Below, one piece after another: positions 1 through 9,889 of a DNA stretch of 64,000 nt (within the stretch, counting starts at the first letter, position 1; the number at the start of each line of letters is the position of its first letter). The position numbers and the translations under genes are program-made. Source of the stretch: Zygnema cylindricum (lineage: Eukaryota > Streptophyta > Zygnematophyceae > Zygnematales > Zygnemataceae); assembly GCA_037447655.1 (NCBI GenBank), contig JBBHKE010002416.1, forward strand, positions 151,389 through 215,388. The letters run 5' to 3'. A model generated the notes under the pieces. The model saw only the letters and a list, made by a program, of their open reading frames with translations, was not told the origin of the DNA and did no database searches.

Positions 1-470
1 CCCAAGCTTTTTCATTTCCCTCAATCTATCAAAATGCACATACCCCAACCGCTTATGCCAAATCATCACCTTAGGAACACCAACATAATAAGCATTCTTT
101 TCATTACTCACGTTAAGCCTAAACATTCCTTAGCTACCCTTATCTGCTATGAGGTAAACTTCATTCCCATACTTAGCTGTAAAGACTCCATTTCTGGTGA
201 AAGTATCAAACTCTTTGTCATCTAACACAGATGTAGAGACAAGATTTTTAATCAGCTGAGGAATGTAAAGTACATTTGAGAATGTAATTATAGAAGTCTT
301 ACCCTCCACTAAGACTTTAAGATCTACTGATCCCACTAGATCTATAGTAACCACTCTCCCATCCCCATACTCTATCTCTACAGTAGGAATCTTTCTTAGC
401 TTAGTGAAGAGTTCTTTATCACGACACATATCCATGAATGCACCTAAGTCGATTATCCATCCTTCCTGTG
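1..470 (-). pseudogene. Copia A protease to GAG-pre-integrase (partial)
   Basis: This is the protease and GAG-pre-integrase part of copia A, cut by the window edge, so the rest of pol lies to the left. On the minus strand the protease active site reads WIIDLGAF where copies of this family should have DSGAS. The catalytic Asp is kept but the next residue is changed, and the block is out of frame with gag. Downstream it reads KIPTVEIEYGDGRVV and then the protease core, nearly identical to the same block at 33780-34180 and 15950-16500. The last bases of the window edge encode the pre-integrase motif (LGHVHFDRLRE type). Functional protein is unlikely. Confidence 0.8.
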
Positions 471-1592
471 GAGCTTCCCGAATTCCTCCAAGGGCACACT
501 TCTTCCTCCGAGGGATCTCCTTCTCCTCCTCACTCTCGTCAAGAAAAAGCTCTCATCCTCCTCAGAGGACTCATCCTCGGTTTCTCCTGTCACTTTTGTA
601 ACCACAAGTGCCTTTTTTTTCACTGCGGAAGAACCTCCTCCATGGTTCTCTTGGAGCCTCAGCTCTAATAGCTTGACAGAATCTGCAATAAAGTGTCCCG
701 ACTTTTTGCAATAATGACAAAGACCCTTTGGGGGCCTCTGTCCCCCAGAATGATCTCTTTCCCCTTTATAAGGTTTCTTCGGGTCCTTCCCCCATCGGTC
801 CCCTCCTGCTGCTATAGCTTGAATACTCTTTCCTCCTCTCCTAATCTCCATTGTGTTTTCATGCCCAATTATCATCCTGACTACTGTGTTCCATTTCCAT
901 GAACTATTAGGCATTCCTTGTACTCGGTACACTATGTTTTCGAACTCATCTGGTAATTTCATGATAAGGGTGTTAGCTTTCTTTTTCATTGTACCTGTCC
1001 ACCCGGCATTTTCCATTTCCATATACAAACAAGAAAGATCATTACAGTAATCTAACATCTTTCCTCCTTTGTAAGTGTAACTCAATAGCTTTTGCTCAGC
1101 TAACTGGAGCTCCTGAATAGTTCCACCTCTATAAATCTCCACTAAACTCTCCCACAACTCCTCGGCCTTGTAAATGTGAAGATGAAGAGTGGCCAAACCT
1201 TGAGTGAGGTGCCTCAGAATGAAGTTCTTGGCAGCCATGTTTACATCCTCCCACATTTGAGTATCGTTCTCCACGGTCTTCACGGTCGCCGCTCCCGATA
1301 CTGTGGCAATAGGAGTGAGGGGTGTCTCCTTCCCTTTCCCCTTTTCGGACACACTACTGTCCCCATCATCTGCCTCCTCCGCTGAGGCAGCCGTTGTTGC
1401 AGAAAACCTTACTCCCCCAAATCCTGGTGGAGTTCCCGAAGGTGGACGTTTCACTTGTCCACTGACGATACCCCAGTATCGTTTTTCACACAAAGCTCCC
1501 ATCATCATGGCTTCCCAAAAGATGAACCCAGATCCATTGAAGGTGGGCACCCTAGAGGGTGGGCCCATAACCTGCAATTCTGTGTCCTCCAT
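453..1592 (-). CDS. gag: Copia A gag, 379 aa, start codon inside the LTR
   Basis: Nucleocapsid/capsid precursor of a Ty1/copia element, uninterrupted for 379 residues. It has a gag-type helical core (about residues 110-250, with NFILRHLTQGLATLHLHIY and LWESLVEIYRGGT), a basic stretch, and a CCHC-type zinc knuckle at 292-305. The knuckle reads CHYCKKSGHFIADS, so the fourth ligand Cys is Ser; the copies at 33450 and 38790 keep it as Cys. An acidic tail follows. The start chosen is the Met of MEDTELQVMGPP, because it is conserved in all related copies. This ATG lies 20 bp inside the 5' LTR, and codons 7-12 overlap the primer-binding site. The C-terminal part (after about residue 345) diverges from other copies through a frameshift into an Arg-rich reading. 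Confidence 0.85.
   Translation of the reverse strand: MEDTELQVMGPPSRVPTFNGSGFIFWEAMMMGALCEKRYWGIVSGQVKRPPSGTPPGFGGVRFSATTAASAEEADDGDSSVSEKGKGKETPLTPIATVSGAATVKTVENDTQMWEDVNMAAKNFILRHLTQGLATLHLHIYKAEELWESLVEIYRGGTIQELQLAEQKLLSYTYKGGKMLDYCNDLSCLYMEMENAGWTGTMKKKANTLIMKLPDEFENIVYRVQGMPNSSWKWNTVVRMIIGHENTMEIRRGGKSIQAIAAGGDRWGKDPKKPYKGERDHSGGQRPPKGLCHYCKKSGHFIADSVKLLELRLQENHGGGSSAVKKKALVVTKVTGETEDESSEEDESFFLTRVRRRRRSLGGRSVPLEEFGKLHRKDG
1558..1572 (-). other. Primer-binding site, half-tRNA(iMet) type
   Basis: Directly after the LTR end (...TTGCA) the minus strand reads GGTTATGGGCCCACC. This is the reverse complement of the anticodon arm of plant initiator tRNA-Met (GGTGGGCCCATAACC), 15 of 15. Drosophila copia is known to prime with a 5' half of this tRNA and has the same PBS core. 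Most plant copia elements use the tRNA 3' end instead (TGGTATCAGAG), which is not seen here. Confidence 0.75.
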
Positions 1593-2620
1593 TGGACTAC
1601 ATAATACAGGAAGCCTCTAGATAGTATTTAACTAACCCACTTTAAGCCACGACCACTTCTGCCCAAGAAGGCAAACTGACAATTTGACTGCACCCCTGTG
1701 CAGCCTGGACTCCCTTGAGTCCGTAGCAAAAAGAATCACTGAAAACGGCCAACCAGCCGATAAGTTATAGGGTGGCAAAGATGCCAATTTATACAAACTC
1801 TCAAAGAGAGAGGACTATCTACCTAAATTTTCCTAAGTCCTAGTTTTTCCTAATTCCCTCTCACAGCTCCTATCTACTGCCTGTACGAACCAATCACAAA
1901 ACTGTATAGTACTAGAAAGTACTACTGCCGATGTACTTTCTGTACGGCCTCTGTACGACAAGGCCATTAAGTGGACGCATGTCCACTTTTCACTCGTCCG
2001 TACGTTCCTCGGAATTTCCGCGATCGAATGATGTCTTCCCACGTGGCGCCGGGTCATGCCACGTCACTAAATGCCAAAGTGACCACTCCGGGATTTCGGC
2101 GATGATGTGCGCCGTTGGATTTTATGCGAAACGCAATCTTGGCCGTAATAAATACTTGCGCGACATTTGTTCCGATGTAGAAATAAAATGCGTGGTATCC
2201 GTTTTGATTTAGCGTCGTACAACGTACTTTATATAACTGAATCTATGTACGCCGTAAACAGTTCTAGTTAAATGAATTTTATCCACTTGAACTAAATATA
2301 TATCTATCACATACCATAGCACTTAGCATTGGTCCTAGTCTATTAGGATAAAGCTGACCGCTACCGGTCAACTTGACGAACCGCAGGTACCCGGGATCAA
2401 ATCTCTGGTCCGTCAAGTATATTTTTAGTAACCTACTAAAAATAGCTGTCTGTTGAACTAAGGCAGCCATGGATCAACCTCTCTCTCTTTTTTTCAGTGA
2501 CTACAACAAGTATGGGGGCTAGAGAGCGGAGGTGGAGGCAGGCTGTCCGTCCTTTTCTTTTCCTTTTATAAAAACACATTTAAACCTAGAAAATACTCTA
2601 GAAATCTATAAATTTCAACA
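1573..2620 (-). mobile_element. 5' LTR of copia A
   Basis: The LTR runs on the minus strand from TGTTGAAATT (2620) to ...AATTGCA (1573), about 1048 bp. It carries a TATA box (GTATAAAT on the minus strand near 1790), a cluster of GTAC motifs at 1880-1955, an ACGTGGCGCC/CACGTG-type motif near 2040, and a tRNA-like block in antisense. It shares this layout with the LTRs at 12296, 18540, 20754 and 31596. The right end abuts gypsy element 1, so copia A probably inserted into the upstream part of that element. Confidence 0.8.
2331..2417 (+). other. tRNA-like block, antisense in LTR of copia A
   Basis: The plus strand has an A-box-like stretch (tagtctattaggataaag, from 2336), a B-box-like GGGATCAAATC (2393-2403) and a T5 run at 2422-2426. 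A complete cloverleaf is not evident, so this is tRNA-derived rather than a tRNA gene. It is opposite in sense to the LTR. Confidence 0.55.
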
Positions 2621-2709
2621 ACGTCCTACCAATTATCCGGAAAAGAAAATTTGTCTCCTTCTAATTTCAGCACGCTAATCCATGCCGATTATGGCTCACG
2701 CATCCCAAA

Positions 2710-4110
2710 ATGTCCCTGGTTATTCCGGAAATTCGGTGGGATTTGAAATTTTTCATTCTCTTTCCGCAAAGGAAATTCTGCCCGACAGTCCTTCTTTGCC
2801 TGAACTTTTTCGATAATCCAGGTTTTATTATTGATTTTTGCGAGTTTGATCACATCTACAAACACACACTTCAGATTCCTTTATCACGGGTTCCACCTCT
2901 GCCTTTTATTTCTGTAGATCCTTCCTGTTTTCTTCCCATTAATCGGAATCCAATACAAGTCAAACCTCATTAGGATGGTCTAGTCATTTTAGACCTGTTC
3001 GCAAGCATAGGTACCGTCTGTACTCTCATGCCTTCGCAACGGATTACTTATCAAGCACTACTACTCAGTTGACACTGACCCTTTAGCTCGGAAAGCCTAA
3101 ACACATCACTATAATCTTTTACACGGACAATATCCACATCTTTTCCCTAAATCTGCCTTTGCTCACATGCATACAATATTACCTCAAGATATTCGTTTGA
3201 TAGGAAACCAACACCTTCTCGATGTGGAACCAATCGATCTTCTATTTGCCGGTTGGGAGTGTCAGGGAATGTCACGAGCAGGCAAAGGTCTCGGCTTAGC
3301 TGATCCCCGCACCAAATTATTCTTTGAATTACTTCGTATCATGCATTTTTTGCAATCTTTCGATCGCCCATTGGGATATAATTTGGAAAACGTGGCAGCC
3401 TAAAACGATCCTCGACCTACAGTGTTAGCTGATTACAAGCGGATAGAGGCATTAATTGGTCCTCCTCTTATCATTGATGCCGCTCGTCACGGTTCCTTAG
3501 CTCATCGGGTTTGATCTAAATGGACGAACTTGATTGATATTGGACGCCTTAGAGAAGGAAATTTTTCTGTCAAACCTCCATTTACAGATATTCAGACTGC
3601 ACTTCTTCCTTTTCACAAAGTTCAAACGTGTGTGCAGCCTGATCACCCACTGAATTACAACATTAACGTCTCAGGCCAACCACTCAAAGTTCTCCCCACT
3701 CTAGTGTCTTATCCACACTCTCACTCTTTCTCTGGTGATGGGCCCGGCCTGCTCAGAAATATTCACACAGGCGGCCTGGATGAACCTACAGCCACAGAAC
3801 GGGAACACCTTAAGCATTTCCTTCCCAACACTACGGCTGCCCATGGTCTCACACAACGACAGCGCTACATCTTTTTAGGTTGTGTCATGGACCCTCAATC
3901 CCTCTCATTTGTCTTAGGCCTTGGATTTGCAGCTGGTCGTTACGCACAAACCCATCCATCTCAACCAGCTAGGGGGGGGAATGCACCACCAATTTCTAAA
4001 CACATTGTCACCCTTAGAGGGACACCTTCTCAATTTTTCCTCTTCCCATCCTGTATAAAACCTTCTTCTGATGTCACAATCTACGATTTTTTGAACCCTA
4101 GCCACATGTC
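2710..4110 (+). pseudogene. Cytosine-C5 DNA methyltransferase domain within gypsy 1
   Basis: A DNA methyltransferase-like domain inside a retrotransposon polyprotein. Motif I reads VILDLFASIGT (about 2983-3015; the canonical form is FAGIG). After a frameshift comes motif II-like YSVDTDPLARKA (3062-3097). Motif IV is IDLLFAGWECQGMSRAG (about 3224-3275) with the catalytic Cys kept. Then come DPRTKLFFELLRIM, motif VI as LENV (about 3389), motif VIII as IIDAARHGSLAHRV followed by KWTNL (3470-3535), and C-terminal motifs EPTATERE and QRYIFLG (about 3780-3880). From 3062 to 4318 a single frame holds with three stops (3098, 3401, 3514). The LFFEL/AAR..S.AHR/WTNL pattern resembles Dnmt3/DRM or phage Dcm-like enzymes; the exact family cannot be settled by eye. 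The segment at 2710-2975 is unrecognised lead-in sequence in the same frame as motif I. Confidence 0.85.
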
Positions 4111-4136
4111 ATGGTCTAATCTGGCATATACTGCTG

Positions 4137-4281
4137 CCCAATCTGCTCCCTCTAGTCATATGTCAACACCATCTGCTCCCTCTAGTCATATGTCAACACC
4201 TCCTCACTGGACTGCAACCTTTCTTGCTCGCAAATGGCACCATTGGACACCTTTCTTGCTCGCAAATGGCACCATTGGACA
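4137..4281 (+). repeat. Two adjacent short tandem duplications in the gypsy 1 linker
   Basis: A 30-bp unit (ctgctccctctagtcatatg...) is repeated twice at about 4140-4200. It is followed by a 32-bp unit (cctttcttgctcgcaaatgg...) repeated twice at 4217-4281. The 32-bp duplication shifts the frame just before the RT domain. Both lie between the methyltransferase domain and RT. Confidence 0.85.
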
Positions 4282-4319
4282 AATTGCTAACAGGAAACAC
4301 CGGTTGTTTACTCATTAGG

Positions 4320-5240
4320 TCAGTCACTTATCGCGTAGCTTTTGCACAAGCCATGGAAGCAATGACGATTAAAGGTTTGGAATCTCCTAAATGGAAATTT
4401 GGCTCTAATCTCTCTCAATCTGAACATGATCTACTGAACGAAGTGATTCTTCGGAATATCGACGCTTTTGCTTTCTCCATGAATGATCTTGGTCGCCATA
4501 CCACCTATAAAATGTTTATAGATCTGGAAGACGATCGTCCAACTTTGAAGCGGAAACACCGCTTATTTGAAACGGAATGGGAATTAGTGGACCAACGTTG
4601 CGCTGAATTAGAGGAAGCTGGCCCCATTTATCGGTCGGATTCTACTTTTGCAGCACCCACTGTCATGCCCAAAAAAAAAGATGTCAAAGGAAACTTTACC
4701 GATCGCAGGATGTGAGGCGATTACCGAGAACTCAATGCTAGAACGATACAAGATCGACATCCAATGCCATTGGCCGAAAAAATATTTGATCAAGTAGGAG
4801 GCGCTAAATATTTCACTATTCTGGATTTACGACAAGGCTTTAACCAGATTGAAATAGAAGAGAAAGATAGGCATAAAACCGCCTTTTGGGGTAGTGATGG
4901 TCCTAGGGAGTGGTTTGTCATGCCTTTTGGACTAAAGAACGCCCCCGCAGTTTTCCAAAAAGTAATGGATTCAGTTTTAGGTGGTTGCAAGTTTGCACGA
5001 TGTTATATTGATGATTTGATTATCGCCTCTACCACAATTGAAGATCACGCTGCTCATATCGAATGGGTCCTAACTGAACTGAAAAATGTTGGATTAAAAT
5101 GTCATCCAACTAAATGTACTTTCGGGACCGAGGGTGTGCCTTATCTTGGACATTTCATTTCCTCCGAGGGGATCACACCACTTGAAGCAAAAACCGAGGC
5201 TATCAGCAAACTGCCAACCCCCGTTGATCTCACGAATTTC
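4320..5240 (+). pseudogene. pol: Gypsy 1 reverse transcriptase
   Basis: Ty3-type RT domain. The lead-in reads KHRLFETEWELVDQRCAELE, then the core has LDLRQGFNQIEIEEKDR, the fingers/palm FGLKNAPAVFQKVMD and the catalytic YIDDLIIAS (about 5005-5030). It ends with CTFGTEGVPYLGHFISSEGI. One frame runs from 4224 to 5252 with a single TGA (about 4713). A frameshift near 5240 moves the reading to LGLANYYRRF. The catalytic YIDD is intact, but the gene as a whole is broken. Confidence 0.9.
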
Positions 5241-5939
5241 GAGCCTTCTTAGGATTAGCCAATTATTATCGCAGGTTTGTTTCGAGTTTCAGCACTATCG
5301 CTTCACCATTGAACGTTTTGCTCAAGAAAGAAGTTCCTTTTGTATGGGGGCCTGATCAGATTTTGGCTTTTCAGAAGTTGAAAGATGCCCTCTCTAGTGC
5401 TCCCATCCTCCGACCTCCTAATCACAAATTACCTTTGTGCCTACAAACAGACTTTGGAAAGCCTGGCATTGCGACCATCTTAACTCAGCGTGAACTTACA
5501 GGAGAAGAATAAGTGGTCGCTTATGCAAGCAGGAGTAATAATCGAGCGGAGTCAAATTACACTAGTTATGAAGGTGAATGTTTAGCAGCAGTTTGGGGTA
5601 TTGTACACTTTCGTCACTACCTTTAAGGAAAACCGTTTACCCTTCTAACCGACCATCAGCCTTTACATTGGCTGATGACGAACGATAAACTGTCAGGAAA
5701 ATTAGCGCGATGGGCATTAATTTTACAAGATTATGATGTGGAAATAATTCACGATCCAGGATTACTTAGTTTAAATGCAGACGGCATTTCCCGAAATCCT
5801 TTGCCAAAGACCACAGACAATGGAGTTCGGCAAGATTTCGATGACGACTTAGCTACTATGTCAGCAAGGTTTTATATCACACATTCTTTAGCCTCGCTGC
5901 CCCACTCTCGTTCTGCCCCGGATCCATGGCGAGACGGAG
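5241..5939 (+). pseudogene. pol: Gypsy 1 RNase H and connection domain
   Basis: It continues from the RT after a frameshift: LGLANYYRRF, then LQTDFGKPGIATILTQ (first RNase H Asp), [18 protein letters not shown] (Glu) and LLTDHQPLHWL (Asp), then LARWALILQDYDVEIIHDPG. Stops interrupt it at about 5510 and 5624. The reading breaks exactly at the solo LTR at 5940 and resumes after 7040. Confidence 0.85.
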
Positions 5940-7035
5940 TGTTGAAATTTATGTATTTTCTAGGTCTGTGTTGGAAAAATAAATAGAGTGTTGAAAAGAG
6001 GTGACTAATAGTTCACTTCTATATTTTAGTTAGAATGTAAAGAGAGAGAGAAAGAGAGGACCAAAGGCACGCCATGGTTGCCGCATCATTTAGAAGGAGG
6101 AAGAATGAATTAGAAAGTATTTTACTAGTTTTAGCATAATACTGCCGCTGGCCGGATTTGAACCGGGGTCTGTAGCCTACTAAATAAGACCAACGCCTTA
6201 TCCATTAAGTTACTTACGAAACGATACACGTGACGGGTTTCATAAATATATAAACATTAACAAAACAGCTAATTAACAGCAGACTAACCAAAAGGAGCAA
6301 TTTCTGCATGTACGCGAATCTGAACCGTGTAAAATATGTTTTGATCGGGCGGGCCGGCATTATAGCCGCCACGCGAAGTGAGCTTTTTGGCGGCATACGG
6401 ATATAGCGTCACGCGGTGCCACGTGGCGCCACATTATTTGATACCGGAGAAGATGGGAGGAGGAACCATGGCTTCCGATATGACAGGTGTCACCTTGTAG
6501 ACCTTGTCGTACAATGGTCGTACAATAAGTACATCGCCCATTGTACCTTCTTGTACTTTATAGTGTTCCTATTGGACTAGGGTTTAATAGTAGGTAGTCG
6601 TGAGTAGGCAGACCAAGACTTAGTGATATTTAGGTACCTCTCTCTAAGAGAGCTTGTAACTATAAAGGTCATCTTTGACCAGCCATAACTTAATGCTCGG
6701 GTGAGCAAATTCAGTGATTCTTTTTGCTGCGGACTCAGGGGGGTCTAAGCTACACAAGGGTGTAGTCGGTCAGAGTCTTTGCGTGCCAGGGTGGCACTTA
6801 TTTAGTGGGAAAGTCAAAGTGGGGAGTATTGTCCAAAACACATATTCAAGCTTTGCATTATGTGGTGGAACTGAGCACACAAAAGGTCTTCTCTTCACTG
6901 GGGTGAAGGTGTATTGGGGTTTTGATTGTCAAGGGATCATTCATTGGGGTTTATATCAACTTGGAGTCGGCACTATCTAGATTAGCTTCTTTTGGATCTG
7001 CGAATTCTGTGGGCAATGGAGCCCATAGAATTTCA
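5940..7035 (+). mobile_element. Solo LTR (type B) inserted in gypsy 1, TSD CGGAG
   Basis: It runs from TGTTGAAATTTATG to ...CATAGAATTTCA, 1096 bp, flanked by a perfect 5-bp duplication CGGAG (5935-5939 and 7036-7040). No internal region is present, so LTR-LTR recombination has removed the rest. It carries an antisense tRNA-like block, a GCCACGTGGCGCCAC motif near 6419, a GTAC cluster (6508-6553) and an ATGGAG near its 3' end like the other families. Near-identical LTRs lie at 49379-50615 and, in reverse, at 63895 to the window end. Confidence 0.92.
6143..6222 (-). other. tRNA-like block in solo LTR, antisense
   Basis: The minus strand reads an A-box-like taacttaatggataaggcg and a B-box GGTTCAAATCC (6154-6164) enclosed by a CCGG/CCGG T-stem. 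It resembles an Arg-type tRNA in its D-arm. No T4 run follows closely. This is the most tRNA-like of the series, but an acceptor stem is not clear. Confidence 0.6.
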
Positions 7036-7040
7036 CGGAG

Positions 7041-8240
7041 CACTAATTCTTTTCATCTCCTCACAAACCTTCTGACCAAGCACTACATCCGAGGAGGAAC
7101 GAGTAAAGAAAAGGGCTAAAAATTATATTTGGTTAGGTGGTTCGCTAGTTCGATTGTTAGCGGACAGTAGTCACAGACACGTGCCTCGCCCGACAACACG
7201 CTTCTCGATGATTGAACAAATTCACTCCGAGCTGGGTCACTATGGGACCAATCGCACCTTAAGCTTGCTGCAGGCACGCTATTGGTGGTCAGGGATGCAA
7301 TCTGATGTCGCAGCGGTATTGCACAAGTGTGCAATATGTGATCGTCTACGTACCTTTTTGAGTAACCGGCAGACTACCCTCCAACCATTACCCATCAAGG
7401 GGTTATTTACCGCTGGTCGTGCGATTTCGAAGGCCCCTTTCTGATATCCCGGAGGGGGAAACAATATATAATGATCATGATTGAAAATTTCAGCAAATGG
7501 GTTGAAGTAATAGCGTTACCCCACAAAACTGCTAAGCTCACCACCGCCGCTTTTAAAGAACATGTCCTTATGAGATACGGCACTCCAGCCGAAGTCCTCA
7601 CAAATCAAGGGACTGAATTCCGCGGAGAATTCTAAGAAATGCTAGATGACGCTCTCATAGACCATCGTCGAACAAGTCGCGATCATCCACACGCTGATGG
7701 ATTGGCGGAACGTGCAGTTCAGACCTTCAAGCGGGCATTACTCAAGCATTGCTTGGAAAAACAAATAACAGTGTGGGACGAGTCACTTGGCTATATTGCC
7801 ATGGGGTATCGAATGTCAGTACAGGCGAGTCTTTCCAATTTCAGTCCATATTATGTCTTGTTTTGGGCGTCAACCCTTATTGGGTAGGAATATCCAGAAA
7901 GCCGCAAGCTTTCCGCTTCCCTTAGTGTCTGACGGGGTTTTATTGGAAGAAATCACCAACCGGGCGTTGCTTTTTGCTCGAGAGATGCCTATGGCTTTTG
8001 ACAACCTGGAGATCGCCCAGCACATAGATACTTTGCGCTTCGCCACAACACGCAGCGGCAGCTACCGGCCCCAGCAGAAGCCTTACCGAGTGGGAGATTA
8101 TGTCTACTTACGTCGCCAATCCTTCGATTCCTTGGACACAAATGTTTCACCTCATATTCTCCGAATTATCGAAGTAGACACGAATGGCATGCTATGACTT
8201 TAAGAAGCAGATACACGAACCTTTCGGGAGCATTCGAAGA
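7041..8240 (+). pseudogene. pol: Gypsy 1 integrase
   Basis: Integrase with an N-terminal HHCC zinc domain (IHSELGHYG ... HKCAICDR, 7220-7345) and a DDE core. The core has FEGPFLISRRGNN (first Asp region, about 7430), LTNQGTEFRGEF (second Asp replaced by Asn, about 7597) and HADGLAERAVQTFK (Glu, about 7693). Frame changes occur near 7410 and 7870 and a stop at about 7635. The C-terminal part reads EITNRALLFAREMP and KPYRVGDYVYLRR, typical of the integrase tail. It is non-functional. Confidence 0.88.
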
Positions 8241-8289
8241 ACTGTGCTCCATATTATTTACCAGATCTCTCCAGGATATGGACCCTATG

Positions 8290-8492
8290 TGTATGCCTAT
8301 CACTGAGGCTACAGAATGCACATTTTGCAACCGAGCCGGCAGATAAACGTCAATGTTTCTATGCAACCATTCCAACCAGGGATTTCACATGGAGTGTTTG
8401 GTTTTGCCGTTAACAGCGGTTCCGGACGTTCATTGGTTTTGTCACGGTTGCCAGGAGTTACCAGTCGTGTTGGCCAGCTTTTCGGCAGGCTA
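8290..8492 (+). pseudogene. PHD finger C-terminal to gypsy 1 integrase
   Basis: In the frame TECTFCNRAGR the sequence fits a C4HC3 PHD finger. It has CTFC, an 11-residue spacer with one stop, CNHS (the fourth ligand Cys is Ser), GFHMEC, then LPLTAVPDVHWFCHGC. The HMECLxxPLTxVP..WFC layout is characteristic of histone-tail-reading PHD fingers. It occupies the position where chromoviruses carry a chromodomain. The domain ends at a TAA about 8492, just before the polypurine tract. Confidence 0.85.
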
Positions 8493-8515
8493 AAGAGATG
8501 GGGGAGGGAATAAAA
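8493..8515 (+). other. Polypurine tract of gypsy 1
   Basis: AGAGATGGGGGAGGGAA lies directly before a TG-starting LTR, as expected for the plus-strand primer. Confidence 0.6.
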
Positions 8516-9889
8516 TGAGCCTCCTAGCTTCCTTTCTCACCCTACCTTGATTTTTCTTATGATTTGTTTATTTGTTGGTTGGTGCTTGTACATAATTATT
8601 CTCACTTGTTTTCTGATATTTTAATGACTTTCTCGCTTATTTCGTTAACATTTATGTTTCAGCTGGTTGTGTTGCATGTTTATCATAATCTTTGTCACAT
8701 GCACGATAGCTGTCATGCCGCATCTCAACGACGCACCAAATTATATTTATTTACATGGTAATGGTCTTTAATATAAAGGACGCCACACTAATTTACTCAT
8801 GGGGATATTTTGGTGGCGACAGGACCGTACAGATTTTATTCCGACGCCGTGAAATCCGCGGACATTTCAGATTCTGTTCGCGAAATCGTCAGCCGCCGGA
8901 ATTTACGCGAACCGATGTGGTTTGCTGTCCGAGAATTTTGGCGAACCGACATACTTCGTCGGCCGGATTTTCCGCGACCAAGTTTGAATCGATGTACGGA
9001 CGGTCGCGAACCGAAACATCAACTCCAAATAATGTCGACGCCAGCGTGGATTTGAACGAAATCTACGGCCACGAAAGATGTAGACAAATGGACGATCCGG
9101 ATACGAACTACACCCGTCGACGCTGATTCGTCCATTTTAAGTGGTGGGCCCTTGGAGGTCGCACGCATTCACATGTAGTGTAGGAAGGGTTTTTATGCGT
9201 AGGCTGTAGATTTTGTAACGTAAGGCAGACGATTCTGGTCACCTATTGGCCAGAATCCAAACTAGGCGCAGACAACTACTTAGAATGCATGTATTTGCAG
9301 TAGGTTAGGCGCCCAGCTCTAGAATTCATACTTAGCGAATTTTAGGAGAATTATGTGCTCACAATTTCAAGAGCACAGGAATTCTCATTTTGGAAGATTT
9401 GACCTAAACTTTGAGGATTTTTCTTGTGAAATTGTCAAGATAGCTTTAGTGACTATTTTTCTGGTCATTAAGCGTTCTGCTGCTTAGCTTTTACTTTCTT
9501 TCTTCGTAAACCTGCCCTACAAATTAATCTACGCGGCTCACGCCGAAGCCTAACCGGTTTTCCTTCACTTCTTCTCGCGTCTTATCAAGTGGATTGCTGC
9601 TCGGTCTTGTTTCTCATGATGTTGCTGAACCTTGGATTGTGATTGGATAGTTTTGGGTTTGCTTGTGTGGTTTACTACGTGATAGTGGATTAGGGTTGGC
9701 TTTCCTCGTATGTTTTGTGTGTGACTAAATCTGGTTATCTCAAATTTGCTCGCAGTTTGCTACAGTTTTTGTTTGTGTGTTGTGATATTGAGTTAAATCT
9801 TTATTTATTGAACTCCTGTAAGGAATATATACTGACCAAGGAACCTAGTGGCTATCCGTTGGCTTAATATTCTTGTGCTCTTGAAATTG
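8516..9889 (+). mobile_element. Probable 3' LTR of gypsy 1
   Basis: It begins TGAGCCTCCTAGC after the polypurine tract. A TATA-like element (ttaatataaagg, about 8768) precedes a GC-richer stretch (8800-9130). The right boundary is uncertain; I end it where its first 190 bp begin again at 9890. No protein domain was recognised in it; the reading frame at 8755-9126 has no family features. Confidence 0.5.

Larger units (their letters stand above)
2621..8515 (+). mobile_element. Ty3/gypsy element 1, internal region
   Basis: Plus-strand gypsy polyprotein remnant. The order is methyltransferase-like domain, RT (YIDD), RNase H, integrase (HHCC and DDE), PHD finger and polypurine tract. The gag and protease ends are not in the window; copia A sits where they should be. 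The coding is broken by single stops and frameshifts but is readable throughout. A solo LTR interrupts it at 5940-7035. The element has the same unusual domain set as gypsy 2b (43210-53569, minus) but the two are strongly diverged. Confidence 0.85.

Noticed and set aside
6143-6222. Possible genuine tRNA gene (Arg-like)
   Set aside because: A and B boxes are good, but no convincing acceptor stem or anticodon arm can be paired, and the block lies inside LTRs in many copies.
8755-9126. 123-codon open frame in the gypsy 1 LTR
   Set aside because: Arg/Cys-rich with no family features; explained by GC-rich LTR sequence.
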